From Superficieibacter sp. HKU1 (lineage in GTDB: Bacteria; Pseudomonadota; Gammaproteobacteria; Enterobacterales; Enterobacteriaceae), in NCBI RefSeq assembly GCF_029319185.1, contig NZ_CP119754.1, positions 62,001-126,000 of the forward strand: a stretch of 64,000 nucleotides of DNA, in the 5' to 3' direction. The translations under genes and the position numbers were made by a program. Under the pieces are notes generated by a model. It was not told the origin of the DNA. It did not search any database and was given only the letters and a program-made list of their open reading frames with translations. Below, in pieces: positions 1 through 8,370 of this stretch; the first letter of the stretch is position 1; each line of letters begins with the position of its first letter.

Positions 1-2
1 TG

Positions 3-179
3 GTGGAGCGTATTGTGATTAACCGTAAACCGTTACAGATGGCGTTGGAAAACAAACCCGATTTGGATGCGCATGCTTTTAGTGTCATCAAAGCCGCCTT
101 CCTGCCCGTGGAAGAGGCCTATGCCATCCGTTTATCCGACGCTGAATACATTTATATCTACGAATTGCTGTACAGCTGA
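3..179 (+). CDS. dgaR: DgaR C-terminal end (partial; sigma-54-dependent PTS-regulated activator)
   Basis: Only the last 58 codons are in the window, open at the left edge and ending in TGA. The peptide ends in a hydrophobic stretch (YIYIYELLYS), fitting the end of a PRD domain in LevR/NtrC-type activators. The assignment leans on context: a sigma-54 promoter and a complete dgaABCDEF operon start about 65 bases downstream on the same strand, and in Salmonella that operon is driven by the adjacent RpoN-dependent regulator DgaR. The fragment alone would not identify the family, so the name is an inference. Confidence 0.65.
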   Translation: MERIVINRKPLQMALENKPDLDAHAFSVIKAAFLPVEEAYAIRLSDAEYIYIYELLYS

Positions 180-243
180 TCCCTTTACTGACGGGGCCTT
201 ACGTCCCGCCACGTCGCTTTCTTCTCCCGCGTGACACAAATCC

Positions 244-259
244 TGGCACACCCTTTGCT
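244..259 (+). promoter_or_regulatory. sigma-54 (-24/-12) promoter of the dga operon
   Basis: TGGCAC, five bases, then TTGCT gives the -24 GG and -12 GC elements with correct spacing. It lies 39 bases before the dgaA start, as expected for an operon activated by a LevR/DgaR-type enhancer-binding protein. The GC-rich stretch at 185-235 may hold the activator sites, but I could not define them. Confidence 0.8.
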
Positions 260-297
260 CTGTCTGACAGGAAAACAGAGCGCGCCAGGAGGCCATT

Positions 298-732
298 TTG
301 ACATCCACTGTACTAACCCAAACGTTGCCCGAAATTCTGCTACTGACGCACGGCGGCTGGGGGCAACAGCTTTGCAACAGCCTGCGCATGGTAGCAGGTG
401 AAATTAAAGGCGTATCGGAGATTGCGTTGATGCCCGTCGACACACTGGGCGAGTTTTATCAGCGCGTCGAAGCGGTGGTGAAAACCATGCCGGAGGGATC
501 GCTGATCCTGACTGATTTTGTCGGCGGCACCACCTCCAATGTCGCCGCGCGTTTAAGCGCCGATTACCCGATAGCAGTGATTGCCGGTCTGAACGCGACG
601 TTGTTGCTGGAGGCGCTGGACCAGCGTGAACGCAGTCAGTTGACGGCTTGTGTACCCGAGCTTGTCGATGCCGGGCGCAACAGCTGCCTTGATGTCGTCG
701 CCCACGTTCGACAGCTACAACAACCACAATAA
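298..732 (+). CDS. dgaA: PTS EIIA component, mannose family (DgaA)
   Basis: 144-residue EIIA-Man-type protein that carries phosphate from HPr to the EIIB partner during D-glucosaminate uptake. The phosphorylated His is in LLLTHGGWG near residue 18, and ILTDFVGGTTSN is typical of the fold. The start is a TTG, chosen because a strong AGGAGG (287-292) sits five bases upstream and no ATG is nearby. It is the first gene of a tightly packed operon and is followed 13 bases later by dgaB. Confidence 0.88.
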   Translation: MTSTVLTQTLPEILLLTHGGWGQQLCNSLRMVAGEIKGVSEIALMPVDTLGEFYQRVEAVVKTMPEGSLILTDFVGGTTSNVAARLSADYPIAVIAGLNATLLLEALDQRERSQLTACVPELVDAGRNSCLDVVAHVRQLQQPQ

Positions 733-745
733 GAAGGAAAAAGCT

Positions 746-1231
746 ATGGCAAACATCGTGTTATGTCGCATTGACAGTCGACTCATTCATGGTCAGGTCG
801 TCACCAAATGGGTGGGACAGTCCCAGGCGAACCGGATTGTCGTTGTCAGCGATGAGCTGGACGCCGATCCCTTTATGAAAAACATCTACCTGATGGCTGC
901 GCCGCCAAACATCAAAGTGGATTGCTATGGCAATAGCAGCTTCGCGACGGCCTGGCAGGAGAACCAGTTGGGTGATGGCAAAGTACTGGTGCTGTTTCCC
1001 TCGCTTGCCGCAATTCAGCAGGCCGTCGTGCAAGGCTTCAACGTTAGCGCCATTCAGGTGGGTGGCTTAGGCGGCGGACCGAATCGCAAAGCGGTCTTTC
1101 AGAACATTACGCTTGATGAAACCGATGTCGGCATTCTTAAGGACCTGAAAAGCCGCGGGATTCAGGTAATTTTCCAGACGATCCCGGAAGATAAGCCACA
1201 GTCGCTGGACGATATCCTGAAAAAATTCTAA
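746..1231 (+). CDS. dgaB: PTS EIIB component, mannose family (DgaB)
   Basis: 161-residue EIIB of the mannose/sorbose family. It begins ANIVLCRIDSRLIHGQVV, with the phosphorylatable His (residue 15) in RLIHGQ. The ATG at 746 follows an AAGGA; a longer reading frame from 650 would overlap dgaA and lacks a ribosome site. It transfers phosphate to the sugar entering through DgaC/DgaD. Confidence 0.9.
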   Translation: MANIVLCRIDSRLIHGQVVTKWVGQSQANRIVVVSDELDADPFMKNIYLMAAPPNIKVDCYGNSSFATAWQENQLGDGKVLVLFPSLAAIQQAVVQGFNVSAIQVGGLGGGPNRKAVFQNITLDETDVGILKDLKSRGIQVIFQTIPEDKPQSLDDILKKF

Positions 1232-1254
1232 CCCTCTGATAATGGGATAACACT

Positions 1255-2007
1255 ATGGATACCTTAATTTTTGCGAGCCTGATGGGTCTGTATTACTGGT
1301 TCGCCCGTTTACGCCTCGGCTACACCTTCTCCGCCATGCTATTGCAGCCGGTCGTGATTGCCGTATTCGTTGGCCTGCTGCTTGGCAATATGGAAACGGC
1401 AATGATTATCGGCGCGGGAATGCAGTTGGTTTATCTCGGGGTGACGTCTACGCCGGGCGGCAACGTGCCGTCGGATCCGGCGCTGGCCGCCTGCATTTCG
1501 ATTCCTATTGCGGTGAAAGCCGGGATGGACCCAAACCTGGCGATCGCACTGGCGATCCCCTTCGGCGTGATTGGCGTGTTCCTCGATCAGCTCCGGCGCA
1601 CGCTGAATGCAGCATGGGTACATATGGCGGACAAACACGCGGAAACGGCCAATATCGCCGGGATCATGCGCTGCGCCTTTGTCTACCCGGCGCTGCTGGG
1701 GCTGATTCTGCGCTTTCCGGTCGTTTTTGCCGCCAACTATTTTGGGCAGAATGTGGTGGAAAGCTTCCTCAAACTGATGCCGCACTGGCTGACTCACTCC
1801 TTTGAAATCATGGGCGGCATTCTCCCCGCGCTCGGCTTCGCCATCACCATTATGGTGATCGGTAAAAAAAGCCTGTTGCCGTGGTTTATCGGCGGATTCT
1901 TTGCGGTGCTGTACCTGAAAGTCGACATCATGGCGATGGCCATCTTTGGCACCTGCGTGGCCTTCCTGATCAAAGGTCTGGCGAAAAATGAAGGAGCAAC
2001 CTCATGA
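1255..2007 (+). CDS. dgaC: PTS EIIC membrane component, mannose/sorbose family (DgaC)
   Basis: 250-residue inner-membrane protein with about six to seven hydrophobic segments and the family's TSTPGGNVPSDPALAA loop. It forms the translocation channel with DgaD for D-glucosaminate. It overlaps dgaD by four bases (ATGA), implying translational coupling. Confidence 0.9.
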   Translation: MDTLIFASLMGLYYWFARLRLGYTFSAMLLQPVVIAVFVGLLLGNMETAMIIGAGMQLVYLGVTSTPGGNVPSDPALAACISIPIAVKAGMDPNLAIALAIPFGVIGVFLDQLRRTLNAAWVHMADKHAETANIAGIMRCAFVYPALLGLILRFPVVFAANYFGQNVVESFLKLMPHWLTHSFEIMGGILPALGFAITIMVIGKKSLLPWFIGGFFAVLYLKVDIMAMAIFGTCVAFLIKGLAKNEGATS

Positions 2008-2861
2008 GTAGCGATGTAATGGAACATGAACTGGTCGAGCGTGCGCGAACAAGCCACGCGCTGACCAAAGCGGATATCACCAAAGCCTGGTTTATTTACT
2101 GGCTGGGCGCGGAAGTGTCCAACTCCTATGAGCGATTGCAGAGCCTGATTTTCTGCGCCTCGATGACGCCGATCATCAAAAAACTCTATCCGCAAAAAGA
2201 GGAGCAGGTGGACGCGCTGAAACGTCATCTGAACTTCTTCAACTCTGAACAAACGTTCGGCGCGGTGATCCAGGGGATTTCCATCGCCATGGAGGAGCAG
2301 AAAACACGCGGCGAGCCGATCAGCGATGCCTCCATCACCGGCATTAAAACCGGCCTGATGGGACCGCTGGCCGGGATGGGCGACTCTATCGTCTGGGCCG
2401 CCGTCATGCCGCTGTTAATTGCGATTTTCATCCCGTTCGCCGCCAGTGGCAGCTCGTTTGGCGGTATTGCACCGCTGATCCTCTATCCGGCGATCACCCT
2501 GGCCATCAGCTACGGCCTGATCCACAAAGGCTACACGCTCGGTCGCGATTCGATAATCGGACTGCTTCAGGGAGGACGAATTAAAGAACTGATCTACGGC
2601 GCGAACGTGCTGGGCTTGATCATGATGGGCGCGCTCTCGGCAAGCTACGTCAAAATCACTACGCCGCTTAAAATCAGCGCCCAGAAAGGGTCCGAAGTAG
2701 TGGTGCAGCAAATCCTCGATTCTATCGCGCCCGGCCTGCTGCCGCTGGCGGCGGTGTTTGCCATCTACTTCTATCTGGTGAAAAAGGGACCGCGCTACAC
2801 CACTATCCTGCTGTCGATTGTGGCGATTAGCGTCGTTTGCTCGTTGCTGGGGGTGTTGTAA
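2004..2861 (+). CDS. dgaD: PTS EIID membrane component, mannose family (DgaD)
   Basis: 285-residue EIID. The soluble N-terminal half has the family segments NSYERLQSL and TGIKTGLMGPLAGMGDS, followed by hydrophobic segments. EIID occurs only in the mannose class of PTS and pairs with EIIC. The start is fixed by the ATGA overlap with dgaC, and the stop lies three bases before dgaE. Confidence 0.9.
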   Translation: MSSDVMEHELVERARTSHALTKADITKAWFIYWLGAEVSNSYERLQSLIFCASMTPIIKKLYPQKEEQVDALKRHLNFFNSEQTFGAVIQGISIAMEEQKTRGEPISDASITGIKTGLMGPLAGMGDSIVWAAVMPLLIAIFIPFAASGSSFGGIAPLILYPAITLAISYGLIHKGYTLGRDSIIGLLQGGRIKELIYGANVLGLIMMGALSASYVKITTPLKISAQKGSEVVVQQILDSIAPGLLPLAAVFAIYFYLVKKGPRYTTILLSIVAISVVCSLLGVL

Positions 2862-2864
2862 GCC

Positions 2865-3974
2865 ATGACGCAAAACATTTATCAGCAGCTGGGGCTGAAA
2901 AGAGTGATTAACGCCTGCGGCAAGATGACGATACTCGGCGTCTCCAGCGTTGCGCCAGAGGTGATGCAGGCCACCGCCCAGGCGGCAGGCGCGTTCGTGG
3001 AAATCGACCAGCTGGTGGATCGTGCCGGGGAACTGGTTTCCCACCATACTGGCGCAGAGGATAGCTATATCACCTCCTGCGCCTCGGCGGGCATTGCCAT
3101 CGCCGTTGCCGCCGCCATTACGCACGGTGAACAGACCAGCGTCGCGCAAATGCCGGACAGCACCGGTCTGGCGAATGAGATTGTGATGTTACGCGGGCAT
3201 AACGTGGACTACGGCGCGCCCATCATCAGTGCGATTCGACTGGGCGGTGGACGGGTAGTGGAAGTCGGCTCCAGCAACCTCGCCGCACGCTGGCAACTTG
3301 AGAGCGCGGTGAATGACAACACCGCCGCGCTGCTGTTCGTTAAATCGCACCACTGCGTCCAGAAAGGGATGCTGAGCATTGAGGACTTTGTCGCTGTCGC
3401 TCGCACTCATGGCCTGCCGCTCATTGTGGATGCGGCGGCAGAAGAGGATTTGCACAGCTGGGTGGCCTGCGGCGCGGATATGGTGATCTACAGCGGAGCG
3501 AAAGCGTTTAATGCGCCGACCTCCGGGTTTATTACCGGCAAGCGAGCCTGGATTGCCGCCTGCAAAGCGCAGCATCACGGCATTGCGCGGGCGATGAAAA
3601 TTGGCAAAGAGAATATGGTCGGGCTGGTGTATGCCCTGGATCGCTATCAGCAGGCACAACAAACGCCTGATGCGCAGGCATTGCAGCCGTGGGCGGAGGC
3701 CATCTCCGCGATTCACGGTCTCCACGCCGATATTGAACAGGATGAAGCCGGACGAGCGATCTGGCGCATCCGTGTGCGAGTTGAACCGCAGGAGCTGGGG
3801 CTTGATGCCCGGAAAGTGGAAGCGCAGCTTCGCGATGGCGACATTGCTATTTATGCCCGTCGTTATTATCTGCATCAGGGCATATTCAGCTTCGATCCAC
3901 GGACCGTGGGTGAAGGGGAAATGGCGCTGATCGTTGCCCGACTGAAGGAGATTGCAGACCATGCAGCAAATTAA
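2865..3974 (+). CDS. dgaE: D-glucosaminate-6-phosphate ammonia-lyase (DgaE)
   Basis: 369-residue PLP-dependent enzyme of the SelA-like / DUF4392-adjacent aminotransferase-fold group. The likely PLP lysine is in YSGAKAFNAPTSG, preceded by an Asp in IVDAAAEED. In Salmonella this enzyme deaminates D-glucosaminate-6-phosphate to 2-keto-3-deoxy-6-phosphogluconate (KDGP). Its 3' end overlaps the start of dgaF by 14 bases, so the two steps are translated together. Confidence 0.88.
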   Translation: MTQNIYQQLGLKRVINACGKMTILGVSSVAPEVMQATAQAAGAFVEIDQLVDRAGELVSHHTGAEDSYITSCASAGIAIAVAAAITHGEQTSVAQMPDSTGLANEIVMLRGHNVDYGAPIISAIRLGGGRVVEVGSSNLAARWQLESAVNDNTAALLFVKSHHCVQKGMLSIEDFVAVARTHGLPLIVDAAAEEDLHSWVACGADMVIYSGAKAFNAPTSGFITGKRAWIAACKAQHHGIARAMKIGKENMVGLVYALDRYQQAQQTPDAQALQPWAEAISAIHGLHADIEQDEAGRAIWRIRVRVEPQELGLDARKVEAQLRDGDIAIYARRYYLHQGIFSFDPRTVGEGEMALIVARLKEIADHAAN

Positions 3975-4704
3975 TTTTTATCGCCAGCGAGTAGCCATTA
4001 ACGTACTGGCGAAAGATATTGCCAACGCCCGGGAAATTTATGACGCCGCAGAAGGGCATGCGGTAATTGGAATACTCTGTGCGCAATTCGCCAGCGTTGA
4101 AGAAGGAATTGACGAGGTGAAGCGCTGGATGATGGAGATACCGTCGGTTTCTGTAGGTTTGGGAGCAGGCGATCCGGCGCAGTATTACAAAGCGGCGATG
4201 ATTGCAGCAAAGGTCCACCCGGCACACGTGAATCAGACCTTTACCGGTAGTGGTTTTGCCGCGGGTGCGCTGGCGGCAACGGGCGGTGAGCAAACGCATA
4301 TTAACGCCCTGGTCAGCCCTACGGGCACGCCAGGGGATGTGCTCATATCAACCGGAGTCCGCAGCGGTCAGGGAACGCCAGCCCATGTCTCCTGCGATGC
4401 CGCAGTCAGAATGATGCAGGATATGGGAGCGCACGCGGCGAAGTTTTTCCCGATGGGCGGCGAAAAATCGCTGGCGGAACTGAACGTACTGGCGCAGGCG
4501 GCGGCCAGAAATGGCATGACGCTGATCGAGCCGACTGGCGGAATCGATCTGGAAAATTTTGGCGTCATTCTGCAAACCAGCCTGGAAGCAGGCGTCTCCC
4601 GCGTAATGCCGCATGTTTACAGTTCCATTATCGATCCGCAGTCTGGTAATACACGCCCTGAAGATGTGAAGGCGCTGATGGAAATAGTAAAAAGCCTGGT
4701 ATAA
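3961..4704 (+). CDS. dgaF: 2-keto-3-deoxy-6-phosphogluconate aldolase (DgaF)
   Basis: 247-residue KDPG-type aldolase that splits the DgaE product into pyruvate and glyceraldehyde-3-phosphate. The putative Schiff-base Lys is in HAAKFFPMGGEKS, followed by the glycine-rich EPTGGIDLENF segment. The ATG at 3961 is preferred; an in-frame TTG lies nine bases upstream. It is the last gene of the dga operon. Confidence 0.88.
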   Translation: MQQINFYRQRVAINVLAKDIANAREIYDAAEGHAVIGILCAQFASVEEGIDEVKRWMMEIPSVSVGLGAGDPAQYYKAAMIAAKVHPAHVNQTFTGSGFAAGALAATGGEQTHINALVSPTGTPGDVLISTGVRSGQGTPAHVSCDAAVRMMQDMGAHAAKFFPMGGEKSLAELNVLAQAAARNGMTLIEPTGGIDLENFGVILQTSLEAGVSRVMPHVYSSIIDPQSGNTRPEDVKALMEIVKSLV

Positions 4705-4980
4705 CGGTGACAATGTGCCGGGCGGCGGCTTTGCCTGACCCGACCTGTGAAAAAGCGTTAGCCCTGGCTTTTATCTCTTTCAGGTACCCCTGCGATTTTT
4801 GCTTACCCTAGTGGGCAATGGTGTCGTTCACAATGCCGTTGAGATCGCGTTGCGCTTCTCGTGTGATCCTGCGCCCCCCATGCCTAAATTCTCAGAAATC
4901 ACGTATTCACCGTGTGACATCTCTGGCTGTGTGTTAAATATGTTGTATAACCTTTTAACATTACTCAGGGACGCTTCACG
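4705..4980. repeat. Intergenic region with one REP-like element after dgaF
   Basis: Bases 4711-4745 contain GCCGGGCGGCGGCTTTGCC followed by TGACCCGACCTG, an imperfect REP-type palindrome. No convincing gene is seen in the remaining bases up to the BLUF-EAL start. A short open frame at 4799-5014 has no ribosome site and no protein-like pattern. Confidence 0.5.
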
Positions 4981-6195
4981 GTGCTTACGACGCTTATCTA
5001 CCGAAGCCAGTTAAATTTATCCTGCGAGACGTTTCCTCTTGATGCGCTGGTCGAGAAAGCGAAACGGAGCAACGCGGCACTTGACGTCACGGGCATGCTG
5101 CTGTTTGACGGAACCCATTTTCTTCAGGTACTGGAAGGGCCGGAAGACATTCTCGACAGGTTATTTTGTAAAATTAGCCAGGATATCCGTCATCAGAACG
5201 TTGTTGAGCTAATGCGCGACTACGCTCCCCGGCGGCGCTTCGCCAACGTAGGCATGGTGCTGTTCGATCTGCGTCTTGAGACGCCCCAGGCTATTTTGGA
5301 TTCTGTGTTACGCCACGGAAAACTGGAAAGTTACCTTGCGGCCGAAGACCGGGTATTTAAGTTTATCGAAACTTTTGCCACCACCGGGCACAGAGCGCAA
5401 GCCGAGGCGCGTTTTGACCCGAACCACTGGGTGATGGAACCGAAAAAAGCGCCGTTCCAGCCGCCGTCAACCCAGCTGTGGCCAGGGCAAATGTGCCAGT
5501 TCGCGCTTCAGCCGATTGTCGAGCCGCTGGGGCGTACAATTAGTTCGCTGGAAGCGCTGGTGCGCAGCAATACTGGCGGCAGTCCGGAACACTTTTTCTC
5601 AGCGATCCCCGACGATCAAATCTATGAAGTCGATCTGCAAACCAAAGCTTACGCGTTTGCGCTGGCAGAGAAGATCGGTATTGGTAACCACAAGATCGCC
5701 ATTAATTTACTGCCGATGTCGCTGGTATATGTACCAGGCGCGGTCGAGTTTTTGCTGGAGAAAATCGCGGCGTGCGGACTTAGCCCGGAGCAGGTGATAG
5801 TTGAAGTCACCGAAAACGAGGTGATTTCAGGGTTCCGTGAATTTACCAGCGCGATAAAAAAACTGCGTGCCGCTGGCATTGGTCTGGCGATCGATGATTT
5901 CGGCTCCGGCTACGCGGGACTGTCGCTGCTGACCAAATTCCAGCCCGACAAAATCAAAATCGACCGTGAAATCGTCAGCAACATTCACCTCAGCGGCCCC
6001 AAACAAGCCATCGTGAAGTCGATCGTGAAGTGCTGCGCTGAGCTGGAAATTACTATTGTTGCCGAAGGTATCGAGCAAGTGGAAGAGTGGTGCTGGCTGG
6101 AATCTGCGGGCATCCGGCGCTTCCAGGGATTCCTGTTCGCCCGCCCGCTGTTGAATGGCGTTAACGACATTCACTGGCCGACCTTTAAGCTTTAA
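4981..6195 (+). CDS. BLUF-EAL blue-light c-di-GMP phosphodiesterase (BlrP1/BluF type)
   Basis: 404 residues. The BLUF flavin domain (about 1-95) has Tyr7, Asn31 and Gln49 in HFLQVLEG, and the EAL domain runs about 165-400. The phosphodiesterase residues are all present: E191-A-L, N242, E275, D305-D306 (IDDFG), K326 and E362 (AEGIE). This matches Klebsiella BlrP1, a light-stimulated c-di-GMP hydrolase, and differs from E. coli BluF, whose EAL domain lost several of these residues. It starts at GTG after AGGGA. The stop overlaps the stop of the convergent diguanylate cyclase by four bases, pairing opposing c-di-GMP activities. Confidence 0.9.
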   Translation: MLTTLIYRSQLNLSCETFPLDALVEKAKRSNAALDVTGMLLFDGTHFLQVLEGPEDILDRLFCKISQDIRHQNVVELMRDYAPRRRFANVGMVLFDLRLETPQAILDSVLRHGKLESYLAAEDRVFKFIETFATTGHRAQAEARFDPNHWVMEPKKAPFQPPSTQLWPGQMCQFALQPIVEPLGRTISSLEALVRSNTGGSPEHFFSAIPDDQIYEVDLQTKAYAFALAEKIGIGNHKIAINLLPMSLVYVPGAVEFLLEKIAACGLSPEQVIVEVTENEVISGFREFTSAIKKLRAAGIGLAIDDFGSGYAGLSLLTKFQPDKIKIDREIVSNIHLSGPKQAIVKSIVKCCAELEITIVAEGIEQVEEWCWLESAGIRRFQGFLFARPLLNGVNDIHWPTFKL

Positions 6196-7970
6196 GACGC
6201 TTTTTTGGCGACGACAATCTGATTTCTGCCGCGCTCTTTTGCCAGGTACAGGGCGAGATCCGCCGCCCTGACCAGATTACTTTCGCGGGCATGCGTCGGC
6301 CATGTCGCCAGCCCGATGGACACCGAGATCGGCCCGACATCGTGAAGTTCATATAACATCCGGTGCTGGCCAACGTTATGCAGGATCTGCCCGGCGATGC
6401 TTTTGGCCTGCGCCTCGTCGATATCCGGCAGCAGAATTAAAAACTCTTCTCCCCCGTAACGAAACGCCACGCTGGCGTCATCCAGCAGCTCACTGATGAT
6501 GCGCCCGGTTTCCCGCAGCACTTTATCGCCCGCGCCGTGGCCCCAGGTATCGTTGAGTTTTTTAAAGTAATCAATATCGATCATCAGACAGCTAACGCAG
6601 CTCTTTTTGGTTTCGGCGCGTTCGATCAGACCGCGCAGCAACTCTTCCAGATTATGACGATTACGCAGGCCGGTCAGCGGATCGTACATCGCTTTTTCGG
6701 TCAGCGTATCGCGCAGTTTCTGGTTCACCAGTGCCAGCGAGAGCGTTTCGGCCATCAGTTCGAGATAAATATACGGCGGCTCTTTCTCATTGATATGATT
6801 ATCAAAGGTCAGCAGGCCGATGGTTTTATTCTGCGCGATCAGCGGCACGCAAATCGCTTTTGTCGCGACCTGAGCGGGATAGTGTTCGCAGGGCATATCC
6901 ACGGCGTCTCTGGAGGGACTATGCAACTGTCCGCGCTTGAGCGCCCAACAACACTCCGGCTGAAAGGGCGTATCTTCCCCCGCCGGAGACAGCCAGCTGG
7001 CCATGCATTTCATGGTATTGTTTTGCGGATCGAGAATATACAGCCGCCCGCCCATCTCCGGCACGATTTTCGGCGCGAAGAGGCTGACAACCTTGATGAT
7101 GCTGCGGTGAGATTCGCATCCCTGGAGCCGCTGCGTCATCCGCGCGAGCAGGTTGCGCGTTACCCAGTCGGCATCGCGCTCCTGCTCCAGTTGTTGCCGG
7201 ACCATGCCATTTTCGCGAAAAATGCGTATCGCCTGCGCCATATCGCCAATCTCATCGACCTGCGCATACTGAGGCGCTTCTACGGCAAAATCCTGGGTAG
7301 CCAGCCGGTTGACCACATCGCTCAGGGTCACCACCGGGCGTAAAATCCGGCGCTTGATGATAAAGCCCAGCACGAACAGAAACAGCAGGGCAGTCAGGCC
7401 AACCATGATTTCTGACAGGGTGCGCAGACGCTGTGAAAGATGAGTTGCTTCGGCAATTGTCGCTTCGGTTCGCTGATTAATCAGGCTTTCAAAATGGGAG
7501 AACCGATACTCAACCTGCGATAACTGTTGTTCATAATTCTCGTCAAATAACCGTTCAATAGCGTGCGTATTTTGTCCCTGTTCAAGCGCGGCGATCGCCG
7601 CCTGTTGTTCTTCTTCCAGCGTTTTTAGCAGGCTAATGCCGTCGCGCAGTAATATAAGTTCTTCAGCGGAAGCGCCAATATCCTTCAGGCTCGCGATATG
7701 CTGCTCCAGCCGCGACTCCTGTGCCATTCCGGCCTTCCAGGCCTGAATATTTTCCGGCGCTTTATTGATGACCGATAAGCGGGCAAGATCGGTCTGTGCA
7801 AAGGCATCTTTCTCCAGTTGTTCCGTTACCGTATCAAAATCCTGACTTTGCTTTACTGCGGCTCGCTCCGCCTTATCTGCTCCGGAAGCCATAAACAATG
7901 CCACGCCGGAGGCAAGCGTCAACACGACGGTGGCGATGTAGGCAAAATTAGTAATCGTTGCGATGCGCAA
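6192..7970 (-). CDS. Membrane GGDEF diguanylate cyclase with HAMP and GAF domains
   Basis: 592 residues: a membrane segment near 8-28, a periplasmic helical sensor region (about 35-180), a second membrane segment near 188-207, HAMP (about 208-260), a GAF-like domain (about 280-410) and a C-terminal GGDEF domain with an intact RYGGEEFL active site. It should make c-di-GMP in response to a periplasmic or cytoplasmic signal. The usual RxxD inhibitory site before GGEEF is absent (LDDASVAFRYGGEEF), so product feedback may be missing. It is convergent with the BLUF-EAL gene and shares its last four bases. Confidence 0.88.
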   Translation of the reverse strand: MRIATITNFAYIATVVLTLASGVALFMASGADKAERAAVKQSQDFDTVTEQLEKDAFAQTDLARLSVINKAPENIQAWKAGMAQESRLEQHIASLKDIGASAEELILLRDGISLLKTLEEEQQAAIAALEQGQNTHAIERLFDENYEQQLSQVEYRFSHFESLINQRTEATIAEATHLSQRLRTLSEIMVGLTALLFLFVLGFIIKRRILRPVVTLSDVVNRLATQDFAVEAPQYAQVDEIGDMAQAIRIFRENGMVRQQLEQERDADWVTRNLLARMTQRLQGCESHRSIIKVVSLFAPKIVPEMGGRLYILDPQNNTMKCMASWLSPAGEDTPFQPECCWALKRGQLHSPSRDAVDMPCEHYPAQVATKAICVPLIAQNKTIGLLTFDNHINEKEPPYIYLELMAETLSLALVNQKLRDTLTEKAMYDPLTGLRNRHNLEELLRGLIERAETKKSCVSCLMIDIDYFKKLNDTWGHGAGDKVLRETGRIISELLDDASVAFRYGGEEFLILLPDIDEAQAKSIAGQILHNVGQHRMLYELHDVGPISVSIGLATWPTHARESNLVRAADLALYLAKERGRNQIVVAKKAS

Positions 7971-8370
7971 ACCGGCCTCACAGGGGCAAATAACGAGTGG
8001 ATTATTATCAGTTTACTTTAAATTTGAGAAAGTACGGGATTTGAAGGATGACTGCTTTTAAAGAAATAAAAAAGACAGGGCGCACCACCCTAATAAAACG
8101 CCTGTAAAAGATTATTTCTCCTTAAATAATGCTACGCCATGAACCGTTGCTAAATAATAACACCTCTAAAACAAATGGTTATTTGCGCACCCGGGAAAAG
8201 CGTGATGGGGATCACGTTACAAACGCTAACAATTCTCATTAATGTTTACATTCTCATCTTTGTTGCCTAAAATCGCGCCGTTTCGCTCTACATAAATGCT
8301 TTTTATAAAAATTTTGTACTTTTTTTACAGCACGCTCTTTTGCCAGTGCTTTTTATTCTAAGGAATGAAA
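7971..8370. other. Intergenic region before the TonB receptor
   Basis: This 400-base AT-rich gap between the divergent cyclase and receptor genes carries the Fur-like site at 8225-8243 and promoter-like AT-rich DNA up to 8360. I see no gene in it. Confidence 0.5.
8225..8243 (+). promoter_or_regulatory. Fur-box-like operator
   Basis: The 19 bases GCTAACAATTCTCATTAAT match 14 of 19 positions of the Fur consensus read as GATAATGATTCTCATTATC. They lie about 128 bases upstream of a TonB-dependent receptor, where iron repression would be expected. No footprint evidence is available. Confidence 0.55.
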
